DNA of 12,364 nt from Rickettsiales bacterium (GCA_020631295.1 JAHDHN010000043.1:1-12364), one strand, 5' to 3'. Positions 1-6,912 are shown, numbered from the stretch's first letter. Notes: generated from the sequence alone by a model not told the origin. Translations and numbers: made by a program.

Positions 1-95
1 AATCCCTGACAAGCGAAGCGCAGATCGGGGATCCAGAGTTAACAAGCACTATTTATCGTTTCGCTCTGGGCCCTCGCTTTCGCAAGGGCTTCAAA
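1..95 (+). repeat. Composite palindromic repeat, copy 1
   Basis: This stretch matches 7025-7123 along its length. Shared blocks include GTTAACAAGCACTAT (38-52) and the 17-mer CTGGGCCCTCGCTTTCG (66-82), followed in both copies by CAAGGGCTTCAAA. It can fold into an outer stem TCCCTGA (3-9) with TCGGGGA (25-31, one T-G pair), and a second hairpin GCCCT (70-74) with AGGGC (85-89). The copy may begin before the window. It has no coding potential that I can see. It lies directly upstream of the GIY-YIG gene, and the 17-mer returns inverted just after that gene. The identity of the repeat family is unknown to me. Confidence 0.85.
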
Positions 96-123
96 GAAAT
101 CTATACATGCTAATGCCATTGGT

Positions 124-129
124 TATAAA
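124..129 (+). promoter_or_regulatory. Candidate -10 element (TATAAA) of GIY-YIG gene
   Basis: TATAAA matches the sigma-70 -10 consensus at 5 of 6 bases and ends 9 nt before the ATG at 139. No Shine-Dalgarno is visible and no good -35 lies at the usual distance. If the hexamer is used, the transcript would start at or next to the start codon. Confidence 0.35.
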
Positions 130-138
130 TGTAGATAT

Positions 139-426
139 ATGCGTCAACATCATGTCTATATCTTGGCCAGTAAACGCAACGGCACTTTGTATGTGGGTGC
201 TACATCGGACCTAATACAGCGTATTTATGCGCATAGAAATGGCATGATAGCTGGGTTTACAAAAACGCATAAAGTACATGATTTGGTGTATTACGAAGAA
301 GGACCAAACTTTACCACTGTATTTGCACGTGAAAAGCAAATTAAGCACTGGAAACGCGCCTGGAAAATTGAGCTGATTGAGTCCAAGAATCCACAATGGG
401 TGGATTTGTACGATACATTACTGTAG
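139..426 (+). CDS. Small GIY-YIG nuclease family protein
   Basis: The gene encodes a 95-aa single-domain protein of the short GIY-YIG endonuclease family, related to the UvrC N-terminal and URI nuclease fold. The strands that carry the GIY and YIG triads appear as VYIL (6-9) and LYVG (17-20). R28 of QRIYAHRNG and E65 of AREKQIKHWKR fit the catalytic arginine and metal-binding glutamate. The C-terminal K/R-rich helix and the NPQWVDLY ending are typical of short free-standing members, and length is normal for that group. These proteins are presumed to nick or cut structured DNA; the true substrate of this subgroup is not established. No Shine-Dalgarno precedes the ATG. The gene is bracketed by inverted copies of a 17-bp core belonging to a dispersed palindromic repeat, which suggests a link between nuclease and repeat (inference). 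Confidence 0.9.
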   Translation: MRQHHVYILASKRNGTLYVGATSDLIQRIYAHRNGMIAGFTKTHKVHDLVYYEEGPNFTTVFAREKQIKHWKRAWKIELIESKNPQWVDLYDTLL

Positions 427-458
427 TTGTAGTTTTTAACCACTCTGCCGCCGCTTTT

Positions 459-493
459 CGAAAGCGAGGGCCCAGGGTAAGCATCGGGGATGC
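459..493 (-). repeat. Inverted partial copy of the composite repeat
   Basis: Read on the minus strand, 475-459 is the same 17-mer CTGGGCCCTCGCTTTCG found at 66-82 and 7093-7109. It is adjoined by a small hairpin, GCATC (481-485) with GATGC (489-493). Sequence beyond the core differs from copies 1 and 2, so this is a truncated or variant copy. It ends about 20 nt before the yciB ribosome binding site. Confidence 0.75.
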
Positions 494-524
494 ATTGATT
501 AATAAACAATTTTAAGGAACAAAT

Positions 525-1043
525 ATGCTAGAGATGATACCGCTGATTGGGTTTTTGGGTGTGTGGTTTGTGGCCAAGGATTTGCTGCTGGCCACGGCTG
601 TGTTGATGGTGCTGTTGATTCTCACTGCACTGGTGGAATATTGGCAGAAAAAGACGGTCAAGCCGATGACATTGGTGACGCTGGCGCTGGTGCTGCTATT
701 TGGCGGGCTGACCATCTGGCTGCAAGATGAGCGCTTCATTAAAATGAAGCCGACCATTCTGTATGGCCTGTTTGCGCTGGTATTATGGGGTGGGCTCTTG
801 ATGCAAAAACCTTTGGTGCAACATTTGCTGCAGCATAGCGTACAGCTGGAAAAGGCCGACTGGCTGCGCCTCAGCCGCAATTTTGCGTTGTTCTTTCTGC
901 TGATGGCAGTGGCGAATGAGATCATCTGGCGGACCCTGCCCACAAGCTATTGGGCCCTGTTCAAATTCCCTGGCAGCGTGGTGCTGATGGTGGGCTTCAT
1001 GCTCACCCAGATTGGGATTTTAAAAAAGGGGATGGTTAGCTAA
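525..1043 (+). CDS. yciB: Inner membrane protein YciB / septation protein A family
   Basis: The product is a 172-aa polytopic inner-membrane protein of the YciB (IspZ, septation protein A) family, with about five hydrophobic segments (roughly 5-16, 20-38, 48-66, 78-93, 109-125 and 147-165, two of them short). Family hallmarks are DERFIKMKPTILY (68-80), NEIIW (121-125) and WALFKFPG (143-150). In Enterobacteria YciB contributes to envelope integrity and interacts with elongation and division proteins; in Shigella loss affects septation. Length is close to the usual 175-180 aa. The start is supported by AAGGAA at 514-519, six nt before the ATG. It stands alone, downstream of the inverted repeat copy and convergent with the 815-aa gene. 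Confidence 0.9.
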   Translation: MLEMIPLIGFLGVWFVAKDLLLATAVLMVLLILTALVEYWQKKTVKPMTLVTLALVLLFGGLTIWLQDERFIKMKPTILYGLFALVLWGGLLMQKPLVQHLLQHSVQLEKADWLRLSRNFALFFLLMAVANEIIWRTLPTSYWALFKFPGSVVLMVGFMLTQIGILKKGMVS

Positions 1044-1062
1044 AAAAGGCAAGAGAGTGCCT
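1042..1062 (-). terminator. Probable intrinsic terminator of the 815-aa gene
   Basis: On the minus strand AGGCA (1062-1058), a 6-nt loop, and TGCCT (1051-1047) are followed by a run of T (1046-1042). It sits about 20 nt past the stop codon of the minus-strand gene. The stem is only five base pairs, so it may be weak. It overlaps the last bases of yciB. Confidence 0.5.
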
Positions 1063-1083
1063 AGTATGCAGTGTTGCAATATG

Positions 1084-3531
1084 TTACATTGTAATACTCT
1101 GGGCTGTATCACCTCCCATACTCATAGTAAATTCGTTATAGCCCTTTTGTTGTGCCTGAAAACGGAGGAATGATATAGCATTTGGTTGTTCTTCAAGCAG
1201 GGCATGTTGGTCAGGATCCACAGGGTTGGCCCTTAAGCCAAAACGCACCACCTCATGTGGTTTTCCATCTGCGAGAGATATAACACTCTCAAAATTATGT
1301 AGGCGGGCATGCAAACCATTCACCAAAGTAACAGAAGAACCCATAGTGTCTAATACAAAGTAAAATTTTGGATCCACCACCAATGTGGTGAGGTGCCCTA
1401 CAGCATCCCCCATTAACTCTTTAAAATCATCAGGTACATTTTCTGGCAAATCAAACCGCAATAATGCTTCCATATTAAGGCCTTCATCACTCTTTGATGC
1501 TTTCTCTAGATTTTCGAGGCTTGTAAGGTTGATGTTAAAATGAGGGATATTAATCACCTCACCATCCACCTCTACAGGGCGCATCACCAATGTGGGATAT
1601 TGTGTTTTATAGGACCCATAACCATCACCTGCAGATGTCATGCCAGAATGATGCGTGGCCAGCTGTGTTAAAGCATATAAATGCTGGCGGCCTTCTGGTG
1701 TCTTGCGCATTTCATTATACATCTCAATTTGCCTGAACGCAGCCGTGCCCACATAATCTACTATTTTCGTTTTATATCCTTGTGAATTTTCATCCCATTC
1801 TTTTATCTCAAATCTTTGTTTATACTCTTCTGGTACGTTGTGGTTTACACTGACATATCCCATCAAACCAATTGTTTTAGACGCATCAATAGCCGTAATA
1901 TTTTTGGTCAAATATGGCTCCAGCCTATCATATACTTCCTTGGGAGATATGTTGTTTGCTTTCATATCCTGCTCAAGTGTATAAAGTACGGCTTCAAATG
2001 CAGAAGCTTCCTTTTTAGTGAAGAAGGCACTGCCTGCTAACGCAGGGTCTATCTGGTGTAGATATTGACCATATGCTTTTTTTACATTTCTCAGCATATT
2101 TTCAGCAACAAGATTACTGGTTTTTTTCACCTTACCAAACTGCACTTGTTCAAAAACAGCATTCTCTATTATATCTTTTGCAAAACCATATTCAATATTG
2201 TCCAACCTGTTATCCAACTGCTCTAAGATACCCTGGAACACTGCTCTTTGTTTAGCTTGCTCACTGTCTTCAGCACTGCCTTTCTTGTGTGCCTTTTCAG
2301 AGGCTCGTTTCTTTGCACGTGTATCTATATTCTCTTTTTGAAGTGTTGTTAGATCATATTGTACATCTAATTCCTTTACAGCATTAAGTAATGATTTAGC
2401 ATCTTCTATCATATCTTTATCGCTGACAATTGTATCTCCAAATTTTGCATATTTCTCTGGTTCAATACGCATTTTGAGTTCTTTAATAAGGCCCATTACA
2501 TCCATTTGCCTCATTAATAACATATGTTTAGCACGTGTTTCATAATCGGTTTTTGTAAAGTGCAATAGATTCTGCTCGCTTGCAGCATAAATGGTAGAGG
2601 TGATAATGCGGCTGCATGATACAAACCCGGTGGCTGCCCCTCCATCCGTATGAGGAGAAAATACACCGTCTGATTTTGAACTATTTGACTCTAATGTACG
2701 TATTTCTTTTGATTTTCGTTCAGCAATATCCGCTGCTGTTTTTTTGTTTACCACCTTGCTCACTGGTGTGCTTTTATTATCAATCACTATTGTGTGAAGT
2801 TCTTTTTCCATTAACTTGATAAGAAGATGCATAGAAAATTCATCTGTGGGTGAAGCATCTCCAGCTATTGCTGCACTCAAGTGGTTCTTAAAAAACTCAG
2901 GTCCTTGCGCTGCTTTTTTACGGTTCATTCGTGTTGCCACATTTTGCAACTGAAAGGCCACATCCCCCACCTCTACACAACGCTTCATATCACGTATAAG
3001 AGCATTATATTGCTCCTCTGAAAGGGGCTGCAATTCTTCTTTTATTGCTTCTTTTGTTAGCTCTTTTCTCCTTTCAGATAGTTCGTCATTTTTCTTACGC
3101 AATGCCTCTCTGGTCAAAGGCTTGTTCTCTTTTCTAAATAAGGAAAGCTCTTCCTTGAGTTGATTTTCTATTTCTTCCTTTGTCTCTTGGGACAACTCAA
3201 ATGTGTGTATTTCTCCCAAAAGGATACCCTTAAATGTATTAATGTCCTCCTCAAATATCATTGGTCGTACACCGCTTCCATAGGTTTCATCTCGCCTAGA
3301 TTTTTTCATCCCTGGAGTAAATGCATATATGTCTCTTCCGTTTTTATCTTTAACTGTACGGTATGAATCAGACGAAAGAACTTTGCGGCAAAACTTCCGT
3401 ATTTCTTCCTTTATAGGGTCAGAGAGTGAATGGAAGGCCACCTTTGTTTCTAATTCAATCGCAGGAAACATACTCTGCAGTACTTCATCTGCAGGCACGT
3501 TAAATGATGATGCTGTAACGGCTGAGGCCAT
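1084..3531 (-). CDS. Large uncharacterised soluble protein (815 aa), charged and partly coiled coil
   Basis: I do not recognise a family for this 815-aa product. It has no signal peptide and no convincing membrane segment, so it is probably cytoplasmic or exported by a route without a cleavable leader. Residues about 113-185 are very rich in E, K, L and R with heptad-like spacing and probably form helical or coiled-coil structure. Residues 400-430 are a second charged, Lys-rich stretch. The C-terminal half (about 545-815) looks globular, with a His/Gly-rich patch LATHHSGMTSAGDGYGSY near 624-641. Cysteines are few. The gene is more A/T-rich than its neighbours, which hints at acquisition or relaxed codon use. 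The ATG at 3531 is the first in frame; only a weak AAGAAAG lies upstream. A short hairpin-plus-T-run follows the stop. It is transcribed divergently from the LysR gene and may be its target (inference). Confidence 0.8.
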   Translation of the reverse strand: MASAVTASSFNVPADEVLQSMFPAIELETKVAFHSLSDPIKEEIRKFCRKVLSSDSYRTVKDKNGRDIYAFTPGMKKSRRDETYGSGVRPMIFEEDINTFKGILLGEIHTFELSQETKEEIENQLKEELSLFRKENKPLTREALRKKNDELSERRKELTKEAIKEELQPLSEEQYNALIRDMKRCVEVGDVAFQLQNVATRMNRKKAAQGPEFFKNHLSAAIAGDASPTDEFSMHLLIKLMEKELHTIVIDNKSTPVSKVVNKKTAADIAERKSKEIRTLESNSSKSDGVFSPHTDGGAATGFVSCSRIITSTIYAASEQNLLHFTKTDYETRAKHMLLMRQMDVMGLIKELKMRIEPEKYAKFGDTIVSDKDMIEDAKSLLNAVKELDVQYDLTTLQKENIDTRAKKRASEKAHKKGSAEDSEQAKQRAVFQGILEQLDNRLDNIEYGFAKDIIENAVFEQVQFGKVKKTSNLVAENMLRNVKKAYGQYLHQIDPALAGSAFFTKKEASAFEAVLYTLEQDMKANNISPKEVYDRLEPYLTKNITAIDASKTIGLMGYVSVNHNVPEEYKQRFEIKEWDENSQGYKTKIVDYVGTAAFRQIEMYNEMRKTPEGRQHLYALTQLATHHSGMTSAGDGYGSYKTQYPTLVMRPVEVDGEVINIPHFNINLTSLENLEKASKSDEGLNMEALLRFDLPENVPDDFKELMGDAVGHLTTLVVDPKFYFVLDTMGSSVTLVNGLHARLHNFESVISLADGKPHEVVRFGLRANPVDPDQHALLEEQPNAISFLRFQAQQKGYNEFTMSMGGDTAQSITM

Positions 3532-3662
3532 AGGCTTAGATATTACTTTCTTGTGTTTTCACCAGTTTTTCGCCAGCGTTCGTTCTAAATTCTTGTTATT
3601 CTTAACCTTTTATTAACATATAACCCTATGAAGAGAAAAGGAAAAAATTCTCTAGCATGGGA

Positions 3663-3675
3663 TGACAAAAAGTCA
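3663..3675. promoter_or_regulatory. Candidate LysR-type operator (T-N11-A dyad)
   Basis: TGACAAAAAGTCA is a perfect 4-bp-arm dyad with T and A separated by exactly 11 bases, extended to ATGAC/GTCAT at 3662-3676. T-N11-A dyads between a LysR-type gene and its divergent target are the classic binding site of this regulator family. It lies 62 nt before the regulator's preferred start and 131 nt from the start of the 815-aa gene. Confidence 0.45.
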
Positions 3676-3737
3676 TAATGACGAAAAGTAATAACTATGA
3701 TATGGTACTTTATACTGTTATTGGCAGGAGAGATGAG

Positions 3738-4649
3738 ATGAAACTACAATTGCCCCCATTAAACGCGCTAAAGGACTTTGAGGCCGCCGCGCGTCACTTA
3801 AGTTTTAGCAAGGCAGCAGATGAATTATGTGTCACGCAGGGTGCTGTGAGTAAGCAGGTCCAGCAGCTGGAAAATTTCCTGGACACGCAGCTTTTCAAGC
3901 GCCTTGGCCAAGGGCTGGAACTTACCGATGCCGGTGTGCAGCTGGCCAATAGCTCCACTAAGGCACTGCGGATTATTCATAACGCCACTGCCGCTTTGCG
4001 TGCCACCAATGCCAGCAATCTTTCGCTTAATGTAATGCCCACCTTTTCTGCCAAATGGCTTATTCCACGCTTGGCACGGTTCCAAAAATTATACCCAACA
4101 GTGAAATTAGACGTGCAAACCGGGGACGGTGAACTGGGCCGCTACGGCCTGGAGGAAGATTTGGCCTTGCGTGCCGGCACAGAAGATATGTTCAATGAGT
4201 TGATTAAAACCGAGTTTATGCGCGAGACCTTAGTGCCTGTGTGTTCTCCAAAAGTAAAGCAAGAGCTGGGTATATTTGCGCCAGAAGACCTGACCAAGGC
4301 AACACAGCTGGTGCACACCACCCGCCCGCATATGTGGGACATGTATTTGGAGGGCATTGGCCATCAGAACCTGTCACCCGATGGCCAGGTGTTTTTCGAA
4401 CATTTCTTCATGTTGATTCAGGCGGTGCGCGACAATATGGGTGTGGCGCTGCTGCCAAGCTTCATGGTCTTGGAGGAGTTGCAGCGCGGTGAGGTGGTAA
4501 TACCGTATGAAATGCATTATGAAAGCCCCTACCGCTATTATATCATCCAGAAGAGTGATATTCTAAAGGACACCGAAAAAGCCTTCATCAAATGGCTCAA
4601 ACAAGAGGTGGGGCAAATCCCGCATCATAAAGAAGTGGCAGTGGCTTAG
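3738..4649 (+). CDS. LysR-type transcriptional regulator, GcvA-like
   Basis: The product is a 303-aa DNA-binding regulator. The N-terminal winged helix-turn-helix is textbook for the GcvA/AmpR branch: LPPLNALKDFEAAARHLSF near the start, then KAADELCVTQGAVSKQV. A substrate-binding domain begins around residue 94 with NVMPTFSAKWLIPRLARF and runs to about residue 296. The length is normal. An upstream in-frame ATG at 3678 would add 20 residues with no family similarity and no ribosome site, whereas the ATG at 3738 follows AGGAGA at 3726-3731, so I chose 3738. GcvA itself controls glycine cleavage genes, but no such genes are nearby and the ligand cannot be inferred. Its likely target by position is the divergent 815-aa gene, with autoregulation at the intervening dyad. 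Confidence 0.92.
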   Translation: MKLQLPPLNALKDFEAAARHLSFSKAADELCVTQGAVSKQVQQLENFLDTQLFKRLGQGLELTDAGVQLANSSTKALRIIHNATAALRATNASNLSLNVMPTFSAKWLIPRLARFQKLYPTVKLDVQTGDGELGRYGLEEDLALRAGTEDMFNELIKTEFMRETLVPVCSPKVKQELGIFAPEDLTKATQLVHTTRPHMWDMYLEGIGHQNLSPDGQVFFEHFFMLIQAVRDNMGVALLPSFMVLEELQRGEVVIPYEMHYESPYRYYIIQKSDILKDTEKAFIKWLKQEVGQIPHHKEVAVA

Positions 4650-4722
4650 AGGCTAGTTGCTGAAGGGTTATAGTCGTTTCAATTATAGTAGACTGCGTAA
4701 TTAACAGGACATATAAAAAAGT

Positions 4723-4815
4723 GCGTCACCCCGTGGCTTGACCACGGGGTCCAGAGCAACAAAGAGAGAGTATGCGTTGTAGCCCTGGATACCGCGAACA
4801 AGTCGCGGTATGACG
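4723..4815. repeat. REP-like palindrome pair, head to head
   Basis: Within a gene-free stretch (4650-4999), the first unit begins GCGTCACC and forms CCCCGTGG (4729-4736) with CCACGGGG (4742-4749), then GTCCAG. The second is the same type inverted: CCCTGG followed by ATACCGCGA (4789-4797) with TCGCGGTAT (4803-4811), then GACGC. Such GTCA-stem-TCCAG units resemble dispersed palindromes common in alphaproteobacterial intergenic DNA. They may act as transcription stops or RNA stabilisers between the convergent LysR and mnhG genes; this is inference. Confidence 0.75.
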
Positions 4816-4854
4816 CTGTATCGTTAATTATGCAGATTACTATATAACAATCTC

Positions 4855-4969
4855 CGCGTCACCCTGGACAAAGGAGCGCATGCGACTGTGATCCAGGGTC
4901 TATTTATCATCACGCGTGACGTTGAATGGATCTGCGGATAGTGCCTAACGGCCCTTCCAGGATGACGCC
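4855..4969. repeat. Second, degraded REP-like pair
   Basis: GCGTCACCCTGGA (4856-4868) pairs with TCCAGGG (4892-4898) around a 23-nt variable region. TTCCAGGATGACGCC (4955-4969) is an inverted half unit of the same family. The pair repeats the inverted arrangement at 4723-4815 but with longer, mismatched centres. Between 4650 and 4722, and between the pairs, nothing else is evident. Confidence 0.6.
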
Positions 4970-4999
4970 AAATAAAAAAACAGTAACTGAAATCGTTAC

Positions 5000-5299
5000 C
5001 TACTTATCATCGCCTTTGGCGGCTTTGGCCAGGCTGTGGCACGCCGTAGCGCCGGTGATCAGGGCCAGCACGGCAAACAACACCAGCTTGATGGTCAGCA
5101 CGCCAATGGGCAGCAGAAGCATCATGCCCAGCACCAAAAATAAAATACCGCTAGTGTCGCTGATGCCCGCCGGGTGCAGCCGTGCGAAAAAATCGGGCAT
5201 GCGCACCAGCCCCACTGCGCTGGAAAGCATAAAATAGGCACCAATAATCAGGCATGCTGCGCCAGCCACATCGGCAATCATATCCAGAGAAATATTCAT
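5000..5299 (-). CDS. mnhG: Mrp/Mnh cation/proton antiporter subunit G
   Basis: The 99-aa product is an integral membrane protein with three hydrophobic helices (about 8-30, 47-65 and 67-86). RMPDFFARLHP (33-43), continuing to GISDTSG (45-51), is the signature of the PhaG/MnhG/YufB family. MnhG is a small subunit of the multisubunit Na+(K+)/H+ antiporter that exports monovalent cations using the proton gradient. Its ATG overlaps the mnhF stop by four bases, indicating translational coupling. Downstream are REP-like palindromes and no further antiporter genes. The short hydrophilic tail KAAKGDDK is unremarkable. Confidence 0.92.
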   Translation of the reverse strand: MNISLDMIADVAGAACLIIGAYFMLSSAVGLVRMPDFFARLHPAGISDTSGILFLVLGMMLLLPIGVLTIKLVLFAVLALITGATACHSLAKAAKGDDK

Positions 5300-5574
5300 G
5301 TGCCAAAGCTCCTATAACGGGAATATTTCAGCACCCCAATGGTGGTGATGAAGTTGATCAACCCATATACCAGCGCCACATCTAGATAGACTGCGCTGCC
5401 GGTAATCACGCATAACAGCACAATCAGCAGCATGGTTTTGGTGCCAAAATTATTTACCGCAAGCAGGCGATCGTAAATCGTAGGGCCCTTAAGCGCACGC
5501 CACAGCACCAAGGCCTGGCTTAAAATCAGCACCGCCAGCACGCCATATTCTATCATCACAATTGCCTGTTCCAT
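5296..5574 (-). CDS. mnhF: Mrp/Mnh cation/proton antiporter subunit F
   Basis: This is a 92-aa membrane protein with three hydrophobic helices (about 5-26, 46-62 and 64-83). The family motif YDRLLAVNNFGTK (34-46) and YLDVALVYGLINF (63-75), including an acidic residue in a membrane segment, identify it as MnhF/PhaF/MrpF. The length is typical. The start codon shares its A with the mnhE stop (TGATG), and the end overlaps mnhG by four bases. This is the usual E-F-G order of Mrp operons. Confidence 0.92.
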   Translation of the reverse strand: MEQAIVMIEYGVLAVLILSQALVLWRALKGPTIYDRLLAVNNFGTKTMLLIVLLCVITGSAVYLDVALVYGLINFITTIGVLKYSRYRSFGT

Positions 5575-6035
5575 CAGCCAATACTCCGTGCTACGCGCTG
5601 CTCCATATCACCCGCTTTTAATTCCGCAATGCTGCTGGCTTCCAGCGCATGGATATGCATTTTATCCTTCTTCACCCCCATGCACACCGTGCCCGGCGTG
5701 AGCGTGATCGAGTTGGCATAAATACTGCGTGATACATCATTGCTAAGTCCGCATTCTATCCAGGCGGTTTTGGGCGAAATCTTAGACGGGCGCCACATCA
5801 GCAGGCTCACGCGCAGGCTGGAGGCAATAATCTCCTTCACCAGCCACGGCACGTAACACAGCATGCCAAGGCGCAAGCGCGGCGCATCTGCATCATAAAG
5901 CTGCATGCGCATAGCATAAATAGCAGACAGCAATATTGAGGCCACACCAAAGGCCAAAATCAGTGGCTTGGTCATGCCAGACCACACCATCCAAGCAGCG
6001 GCGAGTAATAGAATCAGTGATAGGAATAATCGCAT
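5574..6035 (-). CDS. mnhE: Mrp/Mnh cation/proton antiporter subunit E
   Basis: The 153-aa product belongs to the MnhE/PhaE/MrpE family. It has two hydrophobic segments near the N terminus (about 2-19 and 22-38), a segment KEIIASSLRVSLLMW in the middle, and the conserved ITLTPGTVCMGVKKDKMHIHAL stretch before a hydrophilic tail, written here only as landmarks ITLTPGT and HIHAL. The open frame extends upstream to 6239, but that extension is basic, Cys-rich and lies antisense-free inside the UDG gene; the ATG at 6035 gives normal family length and has AAGAAG about 7 nt upstream. It begins 10 nt after the UDG stop and ends in a TGATG overlap with mnhF. Confidence 0.9.
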   Translation of the reverse strand: MRLFLSLILLLAAAWMVWSGMTKPLILAFGVASILLSAIYAMRMQLYDADAPRLRLGMLCYVPWLVKEIIASSLRVSLLMWRPSKISPKTAWIECGLSNDVSRSIYANSITLTPGTVCMGVKKDKMHIHALEASSIAELKAGDMEQRVARSIG

Positions 6036-6045
6036 GCGCAGCTTC

Positions 6046-6912
6046 TTACGCGCTTTGTGGCTGCAATGCAAGCTTGACCGCCAGCAAATCTTCCCAAAAG
6101 AGGCGCTTCTTTTGCGGCTGGCGCAGCAAATAAGACGGGTGGAACAAGGCATAGACAGGAATCTCTTTGCCCTCCACCTCAATGCTATGCGGCTGACCAC
6201 GCAGCTTGGAAATCGCCACATTATTTTGCAGCAGCGCATTAGCCGGCGTGCTGCCCACGCAGATGATCGCCTCTGGCTGCATCAGCGCAATATGGCGGGT
6301 AAAAAACGGGCGGCACAGCTCAATCTCTTCCGGCGTTGGCTTGCGGTTGCCCGGCGGGCGCCAAAACACCACATTGGAGATATAGGCATTTTCCGCACGG
6401 CTATAACCAATATGGTGCAAAAACTTGTCCAGCACCTTGCCGCTTTCACCGCAAAAAGGAATGCCCTCCACATCCTCATTCGCGCCAGGCGCCTCGCCCA
6501 GCACCATCAGCTTGGTGTTTGGGTTACCATCACAAAACACGGTGTTGGTGGCGGTTTTGCAAATGGAAAGCTCTTTGAAATTCTCGATTGCCGCTTGCAG
6601 CTCTTCCCGTGTGGTTGCAGCGGCAGCGGCTTCTTTCGCCTTAGTAAGCGCATTTTCCCCTGTGGCAAAATGATGCTGTGGTGCAGCTGGTTTTGATGCT
6701 TGAGCAGGGCTTGTGGCTGTGGTGGTGGTGGCGCCTGCCTCATAGGCCGGTGCCTTTGGCTCCGAAAGCTCTGTTCCAGAAGCGGTGGCCACGGCAGGTG
6801 CGGGTGCAGCAGCCGGTGTGGTGCCAATATCCCGCAAGGGCACCGGCGCATCCGCCAGCGTGGCCGTCACGCCTGATTGCATCAAAAATTCAAGAGAAGA
6901 GGCATTGTCCAT
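6046..6912 (-). CDS. Uracil-DNA glycosylase, family 4-like
   Basis: The 288-aa product removes uracil arising from cytosine deamination or misincorporation, starting base-excision repair. Motif 1 is GEAPGANEDVEG (139-150), followed by FCGESG, and motif 2 is HPSYLLR (258-264), both diagnostic of the family 4 UDG superfamily. Residues about 18-105 are Ala/Pro/Thr-rich and probably disordered, with the catalytic domain at about 108-285. Classical family 4 enzymes bind a 4Fe-4S cluster through four cysteines. Here the CRPP cysteine is tryptophan (W184 in FWRPPGNR) and no N-terminal CxxC is present, while C200 is kept. A complete cluster is therefore unlikely, as in many proteobacterial relatives. 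No Shine-Dalgarno is visible. It heads a tight minus-strand cluster with mnhEFG and is divergent from polA. Confidence 0.9.
   Translation of the reverse strand: MDNASSLEFLMQSGVTATLADAPVPLRDIGTTPAAAPAPAVATASGTELSEPKAPAYEAGATTTTATSPAQASKPAAPQHHFATGENALTKAKEAAAAATTREELQAAIENFKELSICKTATNTVFCDGNPNTKLMVLGEAPGANEDVEGIPFCGESGKVLDKFLHHIGYSRAENAYISNVVFWRPPGNRKPTPEEIELCRPFFTRHIALMQPEAIICVGSTPANALLQNNVAISKLRGQPHSIEVEGKEIPVYALFHPSYLLRQPQKKRLFWEDLLAVKLALQPQSA

Noticed and set aside
511..943. Minus-strand frame of 143 codons opposite yciB
   Set aside because: It is antisense to a well-supported membrane protein and has no motif; Ser/Cys/Thr-rich composition is typical of a shadow frame.
3678..3737. Earlier start for the LysR-type regulator
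   Set aside because: It has no ribosome site and adds 20 residues unlike the family, whereas 3738 has AGGAGA correctly spaced.
4723..4969. Possible CRISPR-like array
   Set aside because: The units are palindromes in alternating orientation with unequal spacing and variable stems, not direct repeats with spacers.
4926..5237. Plus-strand frame overlapping mnhG
   Set aside because: mnhG on the other strand is clearly the real gene by motif and operon overlap; the plus frame is a shadow.
6036..6239. Upstream extension of the mnhE frame
   Set aside because: The added 68 residues lie within the UDG gene, are Cys/Arg/Ser-rich and unlike the family; the ATG at 6035 has a ribosome site and gives the usual length.
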